This document shows, in pieces, positions 1-8,661 of a DNA stretch of 64,000 bases. Position 1 is the first letter of the stretch, and every line of letters starts with the position of its first letter. This stretch comes from Larkinella knui (lineage in GTDB: Bacteria; Bacteroidota; Bacteroidia; Cytophagales; Spirosomataceae), in the NCBI RefSeq assembly GCF_003858645.1, contig NZ_RQJP01000001.1, forward strand, positions 1,831,487 to 1,895,486, written 5' to 3'. A model generated the notes under the pieces. It was not told the origin of the DNA. It was given only the letters and a program-made list of their open reading frames with translations, and ran no database searches. The translations under genes were made by a program, and so were the position numbers.

Positions 1-951
1 CAACCCGCTCAGGCCCAGGCGCTGTTCGGGAGCCGCCCGCACCACTTCCGTATCGACGTAGCGGTGTCGCCCGTTTCCACCCGTTAAATGCGCCGGATAC
101 TGCCAGATCTGATGATCCAGAAACCGTTCACTGGTAATGTAATGATTGATGCCAATGAGCGAGGGTGGACACGGATTGTCACTAAAAAAAGCCAGCTCAC
201 GTTGATCGATACCAATCCAAATCAGGTAGCCCCACAGCGGATGATCAGCCGTTACGCGTCCGCAGAGCAGATCCCAGGTCAGCCACCGGCGGTGGTTCTC
301 CCACTCCGCCTGGTAAGCCAGCCGCGCAGTGCTGTGGGTCTGGCCCAGGTCATCCGTCTGAACCAGCTGCGCATCGGGCCGCACCTGCCGGATCTGCTCC
401 ATGGCCAGAATCGTAGCTTTGCATTCGCGAAGCAGAATCCGGACAAAAGCAAGAGGCTTCGTGGCGTGGGGATACCAATGGCCACTCAAGCCGGAAAACC
501 GGGCCGTCGTCAAGGGTTCGTTGATGGGCGTATAGGCATCCACCCACGGATACCGCTCGGCTACCTGCCGGGCATACCTGGGTAGCTGCCGCTCGAATTC
601 GGGGCCCGTAAAGAGTGCGTAGCGAGGTCCGCAGCCGTGATGAACCAGCCCCACAATGGGCCGAATCCCCCGTTGCCGCAATGCGCCCAGACGCTCGTCC
701 GGCCACCGCCAGTCGGGCCGGTCGATATGTTCCGGGGCCGTACGTTCCCAAAGCACGGGATAGCGAAGTGTTTTGAGGCCCAGAGCGGCTATCTCATCCA
801 GGTCCTGACAACGGACGTGGTGACCGTTTCGCAGCAGTTGATCCTGATACAGTTCGCCCACCCGGTTAACGGTACACTCGATTCCACCCCACAGTTCGAG
901 CGGCCGCAACGCCTTCTTCATCAGCGTTGCGGTACCCTTGTGGTTCCTCAT
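1..951 (-). CDS. GH1-like glycosidase-fold protein, partial at the left edge
   Basis: The open frame runs from an ATG at 951 to the window edge without a stop (317 codons seen). The N-terminal part resembles family 1 glycoside hydrolases (clan GH-A TIM barrel): the motif TPINEPL at residues 141-147 matches the TxNEP acid/base motif, with Glu145 as candidate proton donor. The nucleophile region is not clearly reached. The start codon overlaps the stop of the upstream glycosyltransferase in an ATGA arrangement, so the two are probably translationally coupled; a second ATG lies at 921. From family knowledge, proteins with this N-terminus next to such glycosyltransferases are often fused to an RmlD-like sugar-nucleotide reductase domain. 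That part would lie outside the window and is inference. It could equally be a plain beta-glucosidase-like protein. Confidence 0.8.
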   Translation of the reverse strand, partial: MRNHKGTATLMKKALRPLELWGGIECTVNRVGELYQDQLLRNGHHVRCQDLDEIAALGLKTLRYPVLWERTAPEHIDRPDWRWPDERLGALRQRGIRPIVGLVHHGCGPRYALFTGPEFERQLPRYARQVAERYPWVDAYTPINEPLTTARFSGLSGHWYPHATKPLAFVRILLRECKATILAMEQIRQVRPDAQLVQTDDLGQTHSTARLAYQAEWENHRRWLTWDLLCGRVTADHPLWGYLIWIGIDQRELAFFSDNPCPPSLIGINHYITSERFLDHQIWQYPAHLTGGNGRHRYVDTEVVRAAPEQRLGLSGL

Positions 952-2183
952 AAAGGAAGGGCTTTGGTGTCGGCGGCTACCGAAGCGCCCTGAACTTGCA
1001 CCTGCTCTTCAATCAATTCATGCATGGCCTTCCAGGTTTGCTCCCAGGAGTTTTGGCCCAGTTGCGCATCGATCTGGCTCCAGTCCAACGTGGGCTGATT
1101 CTGCAAAGCCTCCGCAATGGCCTGTTCAAAGGCCGAAACCGTATCGGCAATCCAGACCGGACCACTGCCCCCGTACGTCGTGACGACATCCCGGATCGGC
1201 GTCGACACCACCGGCAGTCCGCCGGTGAGGTATTCCGGGGTTTTGGTCGGACTAATGAAGCGCGTGGCATCGTTGAGGGCAAAGGGCAGCAAGGCCACCT
1301 GCCAGTTGCTGAAATAGGCCGGCAAATCTTCATACGCCTTCATGCCCAGGTAATGCAGGTTTGGCCCTTGTGGCAGCGTTGCCGGATCGATCTTGACGAC
1401 AGGACCCAGCAGAATAAACTGCCAGTCGGGGCGTGTCTGGGCCAGTTCGCGCAGGAGTGTCAGATTCAGCCGCTCGTCGATTACCCCACTGTACCCAATG
1501 CGGGGATAGGGCAACGATTCCTGATCGGCCGGGTCGGTCAACCCTTTCCGGGCCTGGGCAAAGTGTGAATGATCAATGCTGCTGGGGAAGGCGTGAACCG
1601 ATGGATGGAGTTTTTGTTTGGCCTCATACAGGCTGTAGCCGCCGGTAAAAACCATTTCGGCGCGTTGCATGAGTTGTTTTTCGCGCTGGCGTAACTGGGG
1701 TGATGCTCCCTGAAATGCCGACAGTTCGTCCATACAGTCATACAGCGTCACCTGCGGTTTCAAATGGTCGGTAAAGGCCAGCGCCATCGGCGTATAATAC
1801 CAGCTAACAAAATCGGCAATCTTGTGTTGAACCAGAAACCCATTCAGCCACCGGCGTTGCAGTTCATTAGCGGTTTCGGAGTCGGTTCCGTGGGGAACGT
1901 GGGGAACGATGACGTGGAGTTGGGACGTTACGGCCCGCACTTCCAGCCAGGCGTGGTTGTCGAAAACCGGTTCTTCCCAAAACCAGACGCGGTAATGCCG
2001 ACTGGCCCGGGTGAGCAGATGCTGGGGTCGCTGGTAGACGAAATTCCAGCGCAAATGGGAAAAGCAAAGTAAATCCTGGGTCAGATAGACAGATGGGGTT
2101 GAAGTTTTTGTGTTCGCTAAAAGCAACTGAACGCTTTCCTGGGACCCTTTCTGAGCTCCGGCTATAGTTTGATGATTCGACAT
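948..2183 (-). CDS. Glycosyltransferase, GT-B fold (GT1/GT4-like), 411 aa
   Basis: Predicted cytoplasmic sugar transferase acting in surface glycan synthesis. The N-terminal segment around residues 35-70 (LCFSHLRWNFVYQRPQHLL, then a WFWEEP motif) is characteristic of a group of bacterial glycosyltransferases that often sit beside UDP-galactopyranose mutase. The C-terminal half has the GT-B donor-site signature SPTKTPEYLTGGLPVVST, whose Glu would bind the nucleotide sugar. The length is normal for the family. The only N-terminal Met is the chosen start. The stop overlaps the ATG of the GH1-like gene by 4 bp, so they form a two-gene unit that probably continues left of the window. The sugar donor and acceptor cannot be told from sequence. 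Confidence 0.88.
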   Translation of the reverse strand: MSNHQTIAGAQKGSQESVQLLLANTKTSTPSVYLTQDLLCFSHLRWNFVYQRPQHLLTRASRHYRVWFWEEPVFDNHAWLEVRAVTSQLHVIVPHVPHGTDSETANELQRRWLNGFLVQHKIADFVSWYYTPMALAFTDHLKPQVTLYDCMDELSAFQGASPQLRQREKQLMQRAEMVFTGGYSLYEAKQKLHPSVHAFPSSIDHSHFAQARKGLTDPADQESLPYPRIGYSGVIDERLNLTLLRELAQTRPDWQFILLGPVVKIDPATLPQGPNLHYLGMKAYEDLPAYFSNWQVALLPFALNDATRFISPTKTPEYLTGGLPVVSTPIRDVVTTYGGSGPVWIADTVSAFEQAIAEALQNQPTLDWSQIDAQLGQNSWEQTWKAMHELIEEQVQVQGASVAADTKALPL

Positions 2184-2527
2184 GCTTGAATAATTAAATA
2201 AATGGTTAGTAGCCTCTGAGTCGGCAAACGCGGGTGTGAAGCGTTTCGGCGAATCCCTATCAACGTATGTAACTTTTTAAAACAGCACTTGGAAGTTTTG
2301 GTCGGCGAGAAATGAGGAAGCGGCCCAAAAAATGATCGTACAACTAAAAAAGAGAGCCAATGACTGATTTTATCCCCCGCCAGCCACCCTTTTCCGGAGG
2401 GGCCGGAACCTCATTAGTTCCCTCTATTCATTTCTTATCCCGATTGGCGTTCGTTCGGTTTCAAAACACACGGGGCGCACTTCCGAGGAAGTGTAGTCGA
2501 CAAACGGATTAAAACAAGAAATGAACG
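2184..2527. other. Divergent intergenic region, no gene seen
   Basis: 344 bp between the minus-strand glycosyltransferase and the plus-strand DUF4136 gene. It must hold promoters for both directions. I see no clear match to the Bacteroidota TTG/TAnnTTTG promoter pattern, and only short weak hairpins (for example GGAAC/GTTCC near 2410-2430). An ATG at 2521 lies just upstream of the real start, out of frame with it. Confidence 0.6.
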
Positions 2528-3124
2528 ATGAAAAACTGGAAAAAGAACGGGCTCGTAGCCGCCGGTTTGCTGTTCGGTTTAGCAAACTGCGCACCCAAAG
2601 TACAGATCGACACGGCTCAGAATATCGATTTCAGTCGCTACCAGACTTATGCCTGGATGGACCCCGACGTGAAAGGATCGCAGAATCCGCTGTATTACAA
2701 CCAGATCGCTACGCAGAATGTCGAGCAAACCATTGAACAGGCTCTGGCCCAACGCGGGTTACGCCAATCGAACCGCCGGGCCGATCTGTTGATTGGCTAT
2801 CATTTTTTTGTGGAGGAGAAAACCCGGACCGTCGCTCAAAATCGCGGGCCGGTCGGCATGTACGGCCCTTATTACGGCTGGGGTCGCTGGGGCTGGCGCG
2901 GCTGGGGACCATCGTGGTGGGGCTGGAATGCCTGGGGACCGATGTATACGCAGGAAAAATACGAAGCCGGAACCGTCGTGGTCGATATGGTCGACGCCCG
3001 GACCAAACAGCTCATCTGGCGGGGATGGGTGGAGAATGCGGTCGGTAACCCATCGCGCATCACCAGCCAGTTGGCGCGGGAAGTGGCCCGGATCGCCGAA
3101 AAATTCCCTCAATCGCGCTCCTAA
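2528..3124 (+). CDS. DUF4136-family lipoprotein, 198 aa
   Basis: Short hydrophobic signal ending in a lipobox (GLANC, Cys around residue 22), so the mature protein should be lipid-anchored in the envelope. The body matches DUF4136: an early YQTYAWMDP strand, an ADLLIGYHFFVEEK segment, and a low-complexity Trp/Gly/Tyr-rich stretch (about residues 115-140) typical of the family, followed by VVVDMVDARTKQLIWRGW. The function of DUF4136 proteins is unknown. An out-of-frame ATG lies 7 bp upstream; this start is preferred because it begins the signal peptide. It precedes the trehalose synthase by 44 bp on the same strand and may be co-transcribed with it. Confidence 0.9.
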   Translation: MKNWKKNGLVAAGLLFGLANCAPKVQIDTAQNIDFSRYQTYAWMDPDVKGSQNPLYYNQIATQNVEQTIEQALAQRGLRQSNRRADLLIGYHFFVEEKTRTVAQNRGPVGMYGPYYGWGRWGWRGWGPSWWGWNAWGPMYTQEKYEAGTVVVDMVDARTKQLIWRGWVENAVGNPSRITSQLAREVARIAEKFPQSRS

Positions 3125-3168
3125 TCGGGTAAAAACCCGGCTGGGGATCGATCCTGTAACCATTTTCT

Positions 3169-5376
3169 ATGAAAAATAATCGACTGGTGATCATTTCTCA
3201 CCGCTTGCCGTTTTCGTTTACGACTGAAAACAAAACGACGACGCTGAAACCATCCGCCGGAGGGCTGGTGACGGCCGTAAAATCGCTGGAATTATCCTCG
3301 TTTGCCGAAAAACCGCTCTGGATTGGCTGTGCGGATTTTACCCAGCGAACCTGGGACAAACACCACGGACTGGTGGATGACAGTTTCGTTTATCTCCCGG
3401 TTTTCATCGATAAGCGCACCCACAAAAAGTTTTACAACGGGTTTTCCAATTCCGTACTCTGGCCGCTGTTTCATTATTTTTCGACCTACGTCGACTACCA
3501 CGACGACGATTTCAAGGCCTACCGGCTGGCAAACGAACAGGTTGCTGAAAAAGTGGCGGAAGCCTTACAGCCCAATGACCTGGTTTGGGTGCATGACTAC
3601 CATTTTATTCCGCTCCCGCAACTGATTCGGGAGCGGCAACCGGAGGCACAAATTGGCTTCTTTCTCCATATTCCGTTTCCGTCCTTCGAACTCCTGCGGT
3701 TATTACCCAAATCCTGCCGGAATTACCTGCTACGGGGGTTGCTGGGTGCCAATCTGGTTGGTTTTCATACCAGTGATTACCGCCTTCATTTTTTGCAGTC
3801 GGTTCAGATGGCCCTGGGATTGCCCACGACGTTTGGACAGATCGTTTGCGGAGAACGAATGGTCGATTCGGGCGTTTTTCCCATTGGTATCAACTATTCC
3901 CTTTTTCACGATGCCTACCACCAGGAAGACGTCGAGCAGGAACGGCAGCAACTCCGGACCTCCTACGCCGGTCGAATGATTTTTTCCGTCGACCGCCTGG
4001 ACTATACCAAAGGCGTGATGCAGCGTCTCGACGCCCTGGAAGCGTTTCTGACCCTGCATCCCGAATGGAAGGAGCAAATTGTGTTTCTACTCGTGGTTAT
4101 TCCTTCCCGGGACGAAATTCAATCGTATTGGGAGCGCAAACAAATGATTGAACAGGCCGTCGGTCGCATCAACGGCCAATTTGCCACCTTGACGTGGTTA
4201 CCCGTCGTTTACCGGTATGCTCCGTTGTCGTTTCCGCAATTGATGGGCTTGTATACGGCCTGCGATGTGGCCATGATTACGCCGGTTCGGGACGGAATGA
4301 ATCTGGTAGCCAAAGAATTTATCGCTTCCCGGTCGGATCAGCAGGGTGTTCTGGTGCTGAGCGAGCTGACGGGGGCGGCCAACGAGTTGGGCGAAGCACT
4401 CCGGGTCAATCCGCTGGACGAATTTGAAGTCGCCGATGCGCTGAAGCAGGCGCTGGAGATGTCACCGGACGAACAGACCCGCCGAATGGAGGCCATGCAG
4501 CAACGAATTTCGCAGTACGATGTAAAAAAATGGGCTTCTGACTTCATCGAGGTGTTGGTAACCACCCCACCGGCCGAACACACCGGAACGGGCGCGCTGC
4601 TGGAAGGGAAAATCAAAAAAAATGTACTGAAAGACTTTGCCAGGGCCCGGTCGCGCCTGTTGCTGCTGGATTATGACGGCACCCTGGCGGAATTTACGTC
4701 CGAGCCCGGCCTGGCGGCTCCTTCGGCCGGAGTGCTGGAAACGCTGCGGAAGCTGGCCAGCCAGCCCGAAAACAAAGTCGTGATCATCAGCGGACGGGAT
4801 CAGCCGACGCTCGAAAGCTGGTTTGGCTCGCTGCCCATCGACCTGGTGGCCGAACACGGGGACAAGCAGAAACAAAACGGAAGCTGGCAAAAAAATAACC
4901 AGGATAATGCCGCCTGGAAAAACCGGGTTCGCCCTTTGCTGGACGAGATGGTAAACCGGTGCCGGGGGTCTTTCATCGAAGAAAAAGCCACAACGCTGGT
5001 CTGGCATTACCGAAATGCCAACGAGGAGATCGGTTTTGAACGGTCCCGGGAGTTGCTGCTCACGCTGACCCACCTGCTCCCCCATACGCTGCGAATCATC
5101 GACGGCAACAAGGTTATAGAAATAAAATCGGTTGACTGGGACAAAGGAAAACTGGCCAGACGACTGATCGATGGCAGCCGGTATGATTTTGTGCTGGCGG
5201 TGGGCGACGACCAGACCGACGAAGATATGCTGGCGGTGCTGACCCAGGAACACCAGTATCCGGTTAAAGTGGGCCATGGGCCCACAGCCGCGACTTATCG
5301 GCTACCGGATGTGCAGCAGGTGGTAAACCTGCTGGATTCTTTCGTGCAACCCGCTAAACCCGTTCGGGTCGGTTAG
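3169..5376 (+). CDS. otsA-otsB: Fused trehalose-6-phosphate synthase / trehalose-6-phosphate phosphatase, 735 aa
   Basis: A bifunctional enzyme that joins UDP-glucose and glucose-6-phosphate to trehalose-6-phosphate and then removes the phosphate. The N-terminal GT20 domain (about residues 1-470) shows [40 protein letters not shown] and [12 protein letters not shown], the usual OtsA substrate-binding motifs. The C-terminal HAD phosphatase (about 490-735) shows [11 protein letters not shown] with nucleophile Asp501 and Asp503, then VIISGRD and [11 protein letters not shown]. Both halves look intact, so both activities are expected. The fused architecture is known in several Bacteroidota and in eukaryotic TPS proteins. 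It is the UDP-glucose route to trehalose in this window; the TreY/TreZ route lies at 47.9-59.8 kb. Confidence 0.96.
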   Translation: MKNNRLVIISHRLPFSFTTENKTTTLKPSAGGLVTAVKSLELSSFAEKPLWIGCADFTQRTWDKHHGLVDDSFVYLPVFIDKRTHKKFYNGFSNSVLWPLFHYFSTYVDYHDDDFKAYRLANEQVAEKVAEALQPNDLVWVHDYHFIPLPQLIRERQPEAQIGFFLHIPFPSFELLRLLPKSCRNYLLRGLLGANLVGFHTSDYRLHFLQSVQMALGLPTTFGQIVCGERMVDSGVFPIGINYSLFHDAYHQEDVEQERQQLRTSYAGRMIFSVDRLDYTKGVMQRLDALEAFLTLHPEWKEQIVFLLVVIPSRDEIQSYWERKQMIEQAVGRINGQFATLTWLPVVYRYAPLSFPQLMGLYTACDVAMITPVRDGMNLVAKEFIASRSDQQGVLVLSELTGAANELGEALRVNPLDEFEVADALKQALEMSPDEQTRRMEAMQQRISQYDVKKWASDFIEVLVTTPPAEHTGTGALLEGKIKKNVLKDFARARSRLLLLDYDGTLAEFTSEPGLAAPSAGVLETLRKLASQPENKVVIISGRDQPTLESWFGSLPIDLVAEHGDKQKQNGSWQKNNQDNAAWKNRVRPLLDEMVNRCRGSFIEEKATTLVWHYRNANEEIGFERSRELLLTLTHLLPHTLRIIDGNKVIEIKSVDWDKGKLARRLIDGSRYDFVLAVGDDQTDEDMLAVLTQEHQYPVKVGHGPTAATYRLPDVQQVVNLLDSFVQPAKPVRVG

Positions 5377-5620
5377 GCGGCCAAACCGCTTTGCTTCAGA
5401 TTGAAGACGGCCAAAACCTCATTTAAACACCTGATTTTCAGAGGATTACTAGATACGAAGTGGTCCGGCTGACGGGCGGTATGGGCAGCCGCCCCCGTTT
5501 AGTTCACCCTAAACGTTCCAGACTGCGGGCTTTTGGGGTGAACGATTTCTTTACAAAAACTCTTTCCGGGCTCGTCGCCACGGGTCGATTAAGACCGATT
5601 CCGTTCCGCAACCTAAACAC

Positions 5621-5647
5621 AAAAGCCGGACTGGCAGCCCGGCTTTT
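5621..5647. terminator. Bidirectional terminator hairpin
   Basis: A perfect 9-bp inverted repeat, AAAAGCCGG (5621-5629) and CCGGCTTTT (5639-5647), with A-runs and T-runs at its ends, so it can work on both strands. It lies between the convergent otsA-otsB and ferritin-like genes. The stretch from 5377 to 5620 holds no credible gene. Confidence 0.75.
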
Positions 5648-5667
5648 GGATGTTTTGAAGCCCTGAA

Positions 5668-6480
5668 TCAAGGCATATTTTCCCGAATAAAGGGACTGGC
5701 AATCATATACACTTCTTCTTTGGTCAGGGGCTCATCAAACGATTCACGCACCACCATTTCGGCGATCTGCTGCGTACCATTCTGTCGCAGCAGGCGATCA
5801 TCCACCAGGGAAATCAGGTCGATCGCGTCATGATGCTTGACGTTGTTTTCATCCTTATAAACCATGGCAGGCACACCACCGGGTTCCTGTTCCGATGCCC
5901 AGACGCGCTGGTTGCGAATCAGGCGTACTTCAGCCGCATGACGGGCCTCCACCGAGTGGATTTTCAGAGCTGCCAGCAAAACCGGTTTGTCATCTTTCAA
6001 TTTGGGAGCCTGCCCCTTGTAGGCCCGAACGCCCAGGTCTTCGAAAGCCTGCGACAGGGTCAGAAAAACCTGATAATTCGAAAATGGATTCGGAAACATG
6101 CCTTTCGCCGTAAAATCGAAGTTCGGCATCGGGATGGCTTCCCCGCCCAATTGGGATTTCAGGAAATTCACATGCTGCTGTTCGTGTTCCCCGATTTTCA
6201 TGAACACTTGCCTGTCACTTTCGGGAATCAGGCCGGGGGTCATGTTGCCCATTTTATAAAATTCCGCTTCCAGGTACTCCAGCGTCAGTGCGAAATTCAA
6301 AACAGCCACCACGTCGGCATGCGACGCAAACGCCTTGTTGACCGTGGCTGCGAAAAAAGCCGGTGTTGCCAGGGCCGCCACCGACGTTGTTTTAAGAAGT
6401 TTCCGCCGTGAAAACAAGAAACGTTCACTGGCATCGGCGTCAACCTTTTCAATATCAGACAAAATTCTTAACAGGTTCAT
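5668..6480 (-). CDS. Exported ferritin-like (ferritin_2) protein, 270 aa
   Basis: The N-terminus carries a twin-arginine-like signal (SRRKLLKTT, about residues 24-32, then an Ala-rich hydrophobic stretch ending near AFA), so it should be exported folded to the periplasm. The mature part has four-helix-bundle motifs with spaced metal ligands: ALTLEYLEAEFYK, GEHEQQHVNFLKS and SVEARHAAEVRLIR. These fit the ferritin_2 (Pfam PF13668) group, whose biochemical role is poorly known. It is the second gene of a pair: the paralogue upstream ends 11 bp before this start, so they are probably one operon and may form a hetero-complex. Metal storage or oxidative protection is inference. Confidence 0.9.
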   Translation of the reverse strand: MNLLRILSDIEKVDADASERFLFSRRKLLKTTSVAALATPAFFAATVNKAFASHADVVAVLNFALTLEYLEAEFYKMGNMTPGLIPESDRQVFMKIGEHEQQHVNFLKSQLGGEAIPMPNFDFTAKGMFPNPFSNYQVFLTLSQAFEDLGVRAYKGQAPKLKDDKPVLLAALKIHSVEARHAAEVRLIRNQRVWASEQEPGGVPAMVYKDENNVKHHDAIDLISLVDDRLLRQNGTQQIAEMVVRESFDEPLTKEEVYMIASPFIRENMP

Positions 6481-6491
6481 ACGTTTCAGGA

Positions 6492-7253
6492 TTACATTTT
6501 TGGAAGATTTGCCGCACTTAATTTTTGTTTGATAAACGGTTGTGCCTTTGCCAGCACTTCATCCGGCGTCAAATGCCAGTCGAGCCCGTTTCCATCGATC
6601 ATTTCGTGACCGAGCGCAAAGTAGGTGCGTGGATAAATCATGTTCCGGGCCAGCGTGGCATGGCGCGCTTCGACGGAAACCATTTTTCCGGCAATTTTCA
6701 AAATTTCCAGATCCTGAATCAGCGGCCCGGTGCCGTTAAAAGCGCCTACACCCACGCTTTCAAATTTCTGGGCGGCATCGAACACGTCATTGCGCCCATT
6801 GAAATTGATGGCACTGAAATCGAAGTCCAGCATGGGAATGGCGTTATCGCCCAGCAGAGCCTTGAAAAACTCCTTGTGTACAATCTCGTGATCATGAAGT
6901 TCAACGAGTACTTTTCGGTCCATTTCATTTAGGCCGTACGCTTTTTCAACCGCCGTGTGGTAGAAGGCGACTTCGAGCTGATCGAGCGCATACGCCAGAT
7001 TGGAAATACCGATATCACCCGGCCCCAGATCAATCGTGCCATCGGGTAAAATGGTAGCCCCCATCCGGGCACCGGACCGACCTAGCCCCGTACTGGGTGC
7101 TACGAGTTTTTCCTGGGCACAGGACGACAATAGCGCCAGCGCTGAAGCTGACGCGAGCCCGAGACTACGTAAAAACATTCGCCGTTCTACCGAAGGAATT
7201 ACCGGTATCGTTGGCCCCGCTTTTTTCTCGGTCAAAGTGTTAAATTTTTCCAT
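6492..7253 (-). CDS. Exported ferritin-like (ferritin_2) lipoprotein, 253 aa
   Basis: Paralogue of the gene just downstream. The N-terminus has a Tat-like motif ERRMFLRSLG (about residues 23-32) followed by a hydrophobic stretch ending in a lipobox, ALLSSC. This suggests a folded, lipid-anchored protein. The ferritin-like bundle motifs are ALDQLEVAFYH, LHDHEIVHKEFFK and SVEARHATLARNM, in the same order as in the paralogue, so both should bind a metal pair. The pairing of a lipoprotein copy and a soluble copy is common in Cytophagales. It is first in the operon, with a long 5' region containing a nested dyad (7266-7307). Substrate and partner are unknown. Confidence 0.9.
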   Translation of the reverse strand: MEKFNTLTEKKAGPTIPVIPSVERRMFLRSLGLASASALALLSSCAQEKLVAPSTGLGRSGARMGATILPDGTIDLGPGDIGISNLAYALDQLEVAFYHTAVEKAYGLNEMDRKVLVELHDHEIVHKEFFKALLGDNAIPMLDFDFSAINFNGRNDVFDAAQKFESVGVGAFNGTGPLIQDLEILKIAGKMVSVEARHATLARNMIYPRTYFALGHEMIDGNGLDWHLTPDEVLAKAQPFIKQKLSAANLPKM

Positions 7254-7265
7254 TGAATTTTTAGA

Positions 7266-7307
7266 TTATTGATTGAAAATCATCTTCTGAAGAAGATCGA
7301 TCAATAA
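7266..7307. promoter_or_regulatory. Nested dyad in the 5' region of the ferritin-like operon
   Basis: Outer arms TTATTGAT (7266-7273) and ATCAATAA (7300-7307) enclose inner arms ATCTTCT (7282-7288) and AGAAGAT (7291-7297). The element lies 13-54 bp upstream of the ferritin-like start, so it may be an operator or a leader hairpin. A weak promoter-like TAATTTG (minus strand) lies at 7335-7341. Function is inferred from position only. Confidence 0.35.
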
Positions 7308-7397
7308 ACTAAGTTGTCTGCCTCCGGTTCTTTACAAATTAGACAATCTTCATACAAATGAGGATATGGTCCAGGGCCGGTGCAATCCCTAAAAAAT

Positions 7398-7422
7398 GCG
7401 GTTTTTTTTGAACAAAAACCGC
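7398..7422. other. Small hairpin in the ferritin-like/cheB divergent region
   Basis: 9-bp perfect arms GCGGTTTTT (7398-7406) and AAAAACCGC (7414-7422). It looks like a terminator, but the flanking genes diverge, so termination of an unseen short transcript or a leader role are both possible. The rest of 7308-7541 shows nothing clear. Confidence 0.4.
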
Positions 7423-7541
7423 AAAACCGTTACGCCCCGTTCCCTCATTAATCCGGCCTGAATGGAGCAAAACCGCCCCCGTCCGGGTTCTGTTGGTTTT
7501 TATGAACCTGTTTTATACCAGCACTTTACTGAACGAATTCC

Positions 7542-8528
7542 ATGGCTAAACGAGACATCGTTGTGATTGGCTCTTCGGCGGGTGGCGTCTACGCCCTCCG
7601 GGATTTTGTTATGAATTTTCCGGCTGACTTTCCGGCGACAATTTTTATCGTACAGCACCTATCTCCCGACACTCCAAGCTTTTTACCGGACATTCTCACC
7701 CGTGCCGGCAAGGTAAAGGCCACCCATCCCAAGGATGGAGAACGCTTCCAGAACGGCCGGATCTACGTGGCTCCGCCCGATCATCATCTGCTGATCGAGA
7801 ACGACACGGTTCTGGTGAAAAAAGGACCCAAAGAAAACCAGTTTCGCCCGTCGATCGATGCGTTGTTCCGCTCGGCCGCCTACGGGTATGGCCCCCGCGT
7901 AATTGGCGTCGTATTGACGGGGCTTCTCAACGATGGCACATCCGGAATGTGGTCCATCAAACGCCTGGGCGGGGTGAGTGTCATTCAGCATCCCGAGGAA
8001 GCCCTGTATCCCAGCATGCCCGAAAGTGTTCGGCAAAACGTGGAAGTTGACTATACCGTTGCCATCCCCCAACTGGCTTCGTTACTGGGTGAATTGATTC
8101 AGCAGGAGGTGGATGGCAAGCCCCCCCTCACCGAGCTGGAAGAGAAGCGCATGGATACAGAACTAAAAATAGCAGCCGCAGGAAACGCATTTGAAATGAA
8201 TATCATGGAAGAAGGCGAGTTAACATCCCTTACCTGCCCCGAATGCCACGGCTCGCTGGTGAGCATCAAAGAAGGGCGGCTCCTGCGTTTCCGTTGCCAC
8301 ACCGGCCACGGCTTCACGTCGGGATCGCTGCTGGCCGGGGTAACCCACAGCATCGAGGAATCGCTGTGGAATGCCGTCCGGAGCCTGGAAGAGCTGGTGA
8401 TGCTGTTGGAAAAAACGGCCAGCCTGCTGGAAGAAGCGGGCGACACCACCGCTGCCCAGGAACACCGGGAACGGGCAAAACGCGCCCTGGAACGGTCTCG
8501 CCGGGTTCACGACCTGGTTGTAGGGTGA
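7542..8528 (+). CDS. Stand-alone CheB-type protein-glutamate methylesterase with C-terminal Cys/His motif, 328 aa
   Basis: The first 190 residues match the CheB methylesterase domain. The catalytic triad candidates are Ser12 (GSSAGG), His39 (VQHLSP) and the Asp of LTGLLNDGTSG near residue 130. The N-terminal receiver domain of classical CheB is absent, as is any chemoreceptor, CheR or CheA gene nearby, so chemotaxis is unlikely. The C-terminal part has CPECHG followed by RFRCHTGHGFT (about residues 232-256), which could bind zinc, and then a helical, Glu/Arg-rich tail. Related proteins are widespread in non-motile Bacteroidota and are poorly characterised. It probably hydrolyses an ester or amide on an unknown protein; a signalling role is inference. 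Confidence 0.88.
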   Translation: MAKRDIVVIGSSAGGVYALRDFVMNFPADFPATIFIVQHLSPDTPSFLPDILTRAGKVKATHPKDGERFQNGRIYVAPPDHHLLIENDTVLVKKGPKENQFRPSIDALFRSAAYGYGPRVIGVVLTGLLNDGTSGMWSIKRLGGVSVIQHPEEALYPSMPESVRQNVEVDYTVAIPQLASLLGELIQQEVDGKPPLTELEEKRMDTELKIAAAGNAFEMNIMEEGELTSLTCPECHGSLVSIKEGRLLRFRCHTGHGFTSGSLLAGVTHSIEESLWNAVRSLEELVMLLEKTASLLEEAGDTTAAQEHRERAKRALERSRRVHDLVVG

Positions 8529-8661
8529 TTCATTCCGGCCGTTGGCGGGTCCGTTGGCTTACTTCCCGGGAACGCTAGTGTACCGATGCGGTTGTGAGGA
8601 ATGGCTACCCAACGTGGCCAGTTCCACGAAAACGGTTTTTCTGATTAAACAGCACACGCGT

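Noticed and set aside
5460-5666. Small open frame (68 codons) between otsA-otsB and the ferritin-like gene
   Set aside because: It runs through the terminator hairpin and has no recognisable feature.
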